Below, in pieces: positions 20,468 to 22,275 of a DNA stretch of 22,275 bases. A program made the translations under genes and the position numbers. Source of the stretch: a virus. The notes beneath the pieces were generated by a model. It worked only from the letters and a program-made list of their open reading frames with translations. It ran no database searches and was not told the origin of the DNA. The stretch spans positions 1 through 22,275 of IMG/VR virus record IMGVR_UViG_3300022843_000085; one strand, written 5' to 3'. The stretch's first letter is position 1. The number at the start of each line of letters is the position of its first letter.

Positions 20468-20591
20468 TGAGAGAGTCAAATTCCTCTCACTTATTTAAGG
20501 GTGGGAGTTGGGTATCAGTAATGACCCAGAAGTCTATAGATACAAAGCACAATCGTGCCTGTCTCCATACTTTGTTAGCTCCTATCCTTTT
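20468..20591 (+). ncRNA. Putative structured noncoding RNA of about 125 nt
   Basis: A first hairpin TGAGAG/CTCTCA (20468-20473 with 20484-20489) is followed by a closed domain: GGGTGGGAGTT (20499-20509) pairs over all 11 positions with AGCTCCTATCC (20577-20587), including three G-U pairs, so it folds only as plus-strand RNA. Inside are TGGGT/ACCCA (20509-20528; T20509/A20528 competes with the closing pair) and ACAAAG/CTTTGT (20542-20575) enclosing GCAC/GTGC. The 3' arm is followed by TTTT, as in a terminator. The patch is distinctly more GC-rich than its surroundings. It matches no RNA class I can name; no T-loop is present, so it is not a tRNA. Confidence 0.6.
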
Positions 20592-20616
20592 AATAAATAA
20601 AAATTATTATTTTATA

Positions 20617-20645
20617 TTGACAATTATTAATATATTGAGTAACTT
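20617..20645 (+). promoter_or_regulatory. Promoter for genes from 20670
   Basis: TTGACA (20617-20622), 17-bp spacer, TAACTT (20640-20645, weak -10). Fourteen bases, ATTGACAATTATTA, are identical with the promoter at 10791-10804. The leader GAAACAAAAATGGAG leads to ATG 20670. Confidence 0.6.
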
Positions 20646-20669
20646 AACAGAAACAAAAATGGAGAGAAT

Positions 20670-20852
20670 ATGATTACAATGCGTATAAATGGAAAGTTAG
20701 TAAAAGCAAATAGTGTTTATCACTGCTTTGTAAAAGCTAAAGGTAGTTTTTTTCATACAGATAAAACTACAACTATAAATCAAATAGAAAATCAAATGAA
20801 AGGAAATGACAATGTCAAAACCATACAAGATGTTACAGATACCTGTAACTAA
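20670..20852 (+). CDS. 60-residue hypothetical protein
   Basis: MITMRINGKLVKANSVYHCF... with a short strand pair (MRINGKLVKAN; HCFVKAKGSFFHTD) and a polar tail. ATG 20670 has GGAGAG upstream and is the first gene after promoter 20617-20645. No recognised family. Its last 41 nt overlap the ribbon-helix-helix gene, so the tail sequence may be constrained by the other frame. Confidence 0.6.
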   Translation: MITMRINGKLVKANSVYHCFVKAKGSFFHTDKTTTINQIENQMKGNDNVKTIQDVTDTCN

Positions 20853-20949
20853 AGATGAGTACGATAGAATAATGGAACTTGCTAGTAAGGAAAGTAGAAG
20901 TATTCCAGCACAAATAAAAATGATGTTAAAGAATTTATTTAAAAAATGA
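20812..20949 (+). CDS. 45-residue ribbon-helix-helix-type protein
   Basis: A short frame reads MSKPYKMLQIPVTKDEYDRI then MELASKESRSIPAQIKMMLK and NLFKK. One strand (KMLQIPVT), a helix (KDEYDRIMELASKES) and a second helix beginning at the conserved SIPAQI turn match the Arc/MetJ/CopG ribbon-helix-helix fold, which binds DNA as a dimer through the strand. AAAGGAAA precedes the ATG by about 5 nt, and the stop overlaps the next ATG (ATGA). A small repressor of nearby promoters is the likely role. Confidence 0.65.
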   Translation: MSKPYKMLQIPVTKDEYDRIMELASKESRSIPAQIKMMLKNLFKK

Positions 20950-21209
20950 TTGAATCATTATTAATAATTATTATTGGATTTAGTTTGTTGTTCTACTTTA
21001 TTGAGAAAGCAAATAGAAAACTTGATTTTGTAAATGAATATCAGTTAAATTTATTTAAAAAAGAATATCAGGGATTACTTCGTAATAGTAGAGATTATAA
21101 TGGTCAATTAAAAGAAATGAATGTTCGTTTAGATGACATGGAAAACAAAATAACATTATTAACAAAACAAAAAGAAGATAAAAAAAATATATTTTCTTTT
21201 AAAAAGTAA
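20946..21209 (+). CDS. Membrane-anchored coiled-coil protein (87 residues)
   Basis: An N-terminal hydrophobic helix (SLLIIIIGFSLLFYFIE) is followed by a long coiled coil (LDFVNEYQLNLFKKEYQG ... MNVRLDDMENKITLLTKQKE) and a basic tail KKNIFSFKK. This architecture is shared by inner-membrane spanins and by small divisome-like proteins; without a holin or endolysin nearby it cannot be assigned. ATGA overlap with the previous gene; the next gene starts 16 nt later. Confidence 0.65.
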   Translation: MIESLLIIIIGFSLLFYFIEKANRKLDFVNEYQLNLFKKEYQGLLRNSRDYNGQLKEMNVRLDDMENKITLLTKQKEDKKNIFSFKK

Positions 21210-21225
21210 AATAGAAAGGGTGGTT

Positions 21226-21654
21226 ATGGGTAAAAGAGCAAATAGTAATGCAGAAAGAATGTTTATGAAAAACATTGGTGCATTTGTAAAAGAAAAAAGA
21301 CTAGTGATAAAAAAAACACAATCATTTGTAGCTGATTGGTTAAATGTAACATTTCAACAAATACAGAAATATGAGAAAAATTCTAACGATTTAGGATTAT
21401 GGAACTTTGTTGTTTACTGTAAAAAATTTGATGTTGATCCTGGAATGGTTATTTCACAAGCATTAGATAATATGTATTTACCTGAACAATTAATAGAAGA
21501 GGGTAAGATACAGGTTACTACTGTAACATCGCAAGAAATAGCAAATGATCCTACGCATAGATTAGATGCTAAATATTGGATTGATAAAAAATCTGATATT
21601 ACAAAAAGTAAACCAGTTAATATTTTTGAAATAGATAAAAATGAGAACGATTAA
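21226..21654 (+). CDS. XRE-family helix-turn-helix regulator
   Basis: The 142-residue protein has an HTH_3 domain at about 17-72: IGAFVKEKRLVIKKTQSFVA, DWLNVTFQQIQKYEKNSNDL (recognition helix) and LWNFVVYCKKFDVDPGMVIS. The FQQIQKYE segment is typical of alphaproteobacterial XRE regulators. ATG 21226 has AAAGGG 5 nt upstream; a GTG at 21220 is less likely. The C-terminal 60 residues are unlike known regulators and may bind a partner. It probably sets phage gene expression (repressor or activator of early promoters). Overlaps the next frame by 14 nt. Confidence 0.85.
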   Translation: MGKRANSNAERMFMKNIGAFVKEKRLVIKKTQSFVADWLNVTFQQIQKYEKNSNDLGLWNFVVYCKKFDVDPGMVISQALDNMYLPEQLIEEGKIQVTTVTSQEIANDPTHRLDAKYWIDKKSDITKSKPVNIFEIDKNEND

Positions 21655-21847
21655 ACTTATAGAAAAAATAGAGTGGTTAATTAAAGAAAATAGAAAAGCA
21701 GAACAAAATTCTATACCGAGTGGTAAGGTAGAAGAATATATCCAGGAATATAAAACAGAGTTTCCTGGAATTTATAACAAAAACAAAAATGGAGAACAAC
21801 ATGACAAAAAAAATAATATCGTTGATTTTATTCTTGATATTGACTAA
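21641..21847 (+). CDS. 68-residue hypothetical protein, doubtful
   Basis: MRTIKLIEKIEWLIKENRKA... is a charged helical product (VEEYIQEYKTEFPGIYNK). It has only a weak ribosome site (AGATAAAAATG) and overlaps the XRE gene by 14 nt and the lipoprotein gene by 47 nt. Placement in a tight same-strand series favours a real gene, but the long overlap at its end weakens this. Confidence 0.4.
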   Translation: MRTIKLIEKIEWLIKENRKAEQNSIPSGKVEEYIQEYKTEFPGIYNKNKNGEQHDKKNNIVDFILDID

Positions 21848-22055
21848 TTGCGCATACAAGCCAAAAATTAATCCTGAAGCAAGTAGAGATCCTTATACAG
21901 GTAAAAATATAGCTGGTAAATATTACTATCATCTAGCAACTTGTGAGGATATGTGGGAAAAAAATGCACCTTTTTCTTTAATAAAAAGACAGGGTTCTTT
22001 TACTAGAAAATGTATGCAAGATTTTGGATATAAACTTTTACATTATAAGGGATAA
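21801..22055 (+). CDS. Small lipoprotein
   Basis: The 84-residue product begins MTKKIISLILFLILTNC, a signal peptide with a basic start, hydrophobic core and a lipobox-like LTNC (Asn at -1 is unusual). The remaining 67 residues are polar, with CAYKPKINPEASRDP, LATCEDMWEKNAPF and TRKCMQDFGYK; the two extra cysteines may form a disulfide in the periplasm. ATG 21801 has GGAG 8 nt upstream. It could be an outer-membrane spanin or a superinfection-exclusion lipoprotein; neither is proven. Confidence 0.65.
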   Translation: MTKKIISLILFLILTNCAYKPKINPEASRDPYTGKNIAGKYYYHLATCEDMWEKNAPFSLIKRQGSFTRKCMQDFGYKLLHYKG

Positions 22056-22057
22056 TT

Positions 22058-22275
22058 ATGAAACTTCGTTCAACTATGCAAGATGTAAGAAAAACATTTG
22101 AAGATCAAACAAAATACTTTTCTACAGATGAGGTTGCTAAATATCATAAAATGAGCATTAAGGTCCTTAAATTAATGAAAGAGTTAGAAAAAACTCAACC
22201 TGAATTAATTAAAGAACATAATGAGGTATTACAAGTATTGCTTAATAATTATGATCAGCAAATAGAAAATATAAA
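22058..22275 (+). CDS. Hypothetical helical protein, cut by the window end
   Basis: ATG 22058 follows AAGGG and opens MKLRSTMQDVRKTFEDQTKY... continuing for 72 codons to the window edge without a stop. It is charged and helical, with STDEVAKYHKMSIKVLKLMK (HTH-like spacing, uncertain) and a coiled-coil-like remainder. Function unknown. Confidence 0.6.
   Translation, partial: MKLRSTMQDVRKTFEDQTKYFSTDEVAKYHKMSIKVLKLMKELEKTQPELIKEHNEVLQVLLNNYDQQIENI

Noticed and set aside
20499-20591. tRNA, hammerhead ribozyme or known riboswitch
   Set aside because: No TTCRA T-loop, no 7-bp acceptor plus D-arm layout, no CUGAUGA...GAAA core and no riboswitch motif I can recognise.
20449-20673. Open frame of 74 codons across the RNA region
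   Set aside because: No ribosome site before its ATG; its sequence coincides with paired RNA segments and a promoter, and the product has no domain.
1-22275. CRISPR array, integrase, transposase or insertion sequence
   Set aside because: No spaced direct repeats and no recombinase motifs were seen on either strand; lysogeny cannot be judged from this window.

Overview
The window is a contiguous piece of a tailed double-stranded DNA phage or prophage-like genome. It is strongly AT-rich, gene-dense and almost without intergenic space, with many TAATG, ATGA and TAGTG start/stop overlaps. An HK97-type head module followed by a TP901-1-type major tail protein points to a siphovirus-like particle. 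Base composition, small overlapping genes and family content resemble uncultured marine phages. One regulator (21226-21654) carries an FQQIQKYE segment common in alphaproteobacterial XRE regulators, so a low-GC marine alphaproteobacterial host is a reasonable guess, but nothing in the window proves the host.

Layout. (1) 1-10719, minus strand, read leftward: a Zn-ribbon-like small protein, terminase small and large subunits, a portal with two extra C-terminal domains, a small protein, Mu F/SPP1 gp7-like head protein, a 44-residue membrane peptide, prohead protease with an unusual N-terminal extension, major capsid protein, a probable decoration protein, a hairpin terminator, a small protein, connector, head closure, HK97 gp10-like, DUF3168 and the start of the major tail tube gene. 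(2) 10792-12231, plus strand: a short operon with its own promoter, encoding a small membrane protein, an SprT-like zinc protease, two small proteins and a SET-domain protein. (3) 12215-18579, minus strand: an operon starting with small DNA-metabolism genes (KOW-like, wHTH, HNH, VRR-NUC, wHTH replication protein) and ending in an unusual cassette: ParB-like protein, Na+/solute symporter (SSS family), IbrA-like PP-loop ATPase (PAPS-reductase superfamily, DUF3440 type), IbrB-like ParB protein. (4) 18580-18787: divergent control region with two promoters and short dyads. (5) 18788-22275, plus strand: a run of small, mostly unknown early-type genes, including a DUF2958 protein, a ribbon-helix-helix protein, a membrane-anchored coiled-coil protein, an XRE regulator and a lipoprotein, interrupted by a likely structured noncoding RNA at about 20468-20591.

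Most interesting points. A full-length SSS transporter with its Na2-site Ser-Thr retained sits inside a phage operon, coupled to an IbrA/IbrB-like pair and a second ParB-like protein. A GC-rich, promoter-driven RNA with an 11-bp wobble-containing closing stem occupies a gap between small genes. Four early promoters share a -35/-10 plus leader module whose predicted transcripts begin near ATAACAAAAA and run straight into a GGAG ribosome site.

All functional calls come from reading motifs by eye; no database search was run. No tRNA, rRNA, CRISPR array, integrase, transposase, DNA polymerase or lysis enzyme was seen.
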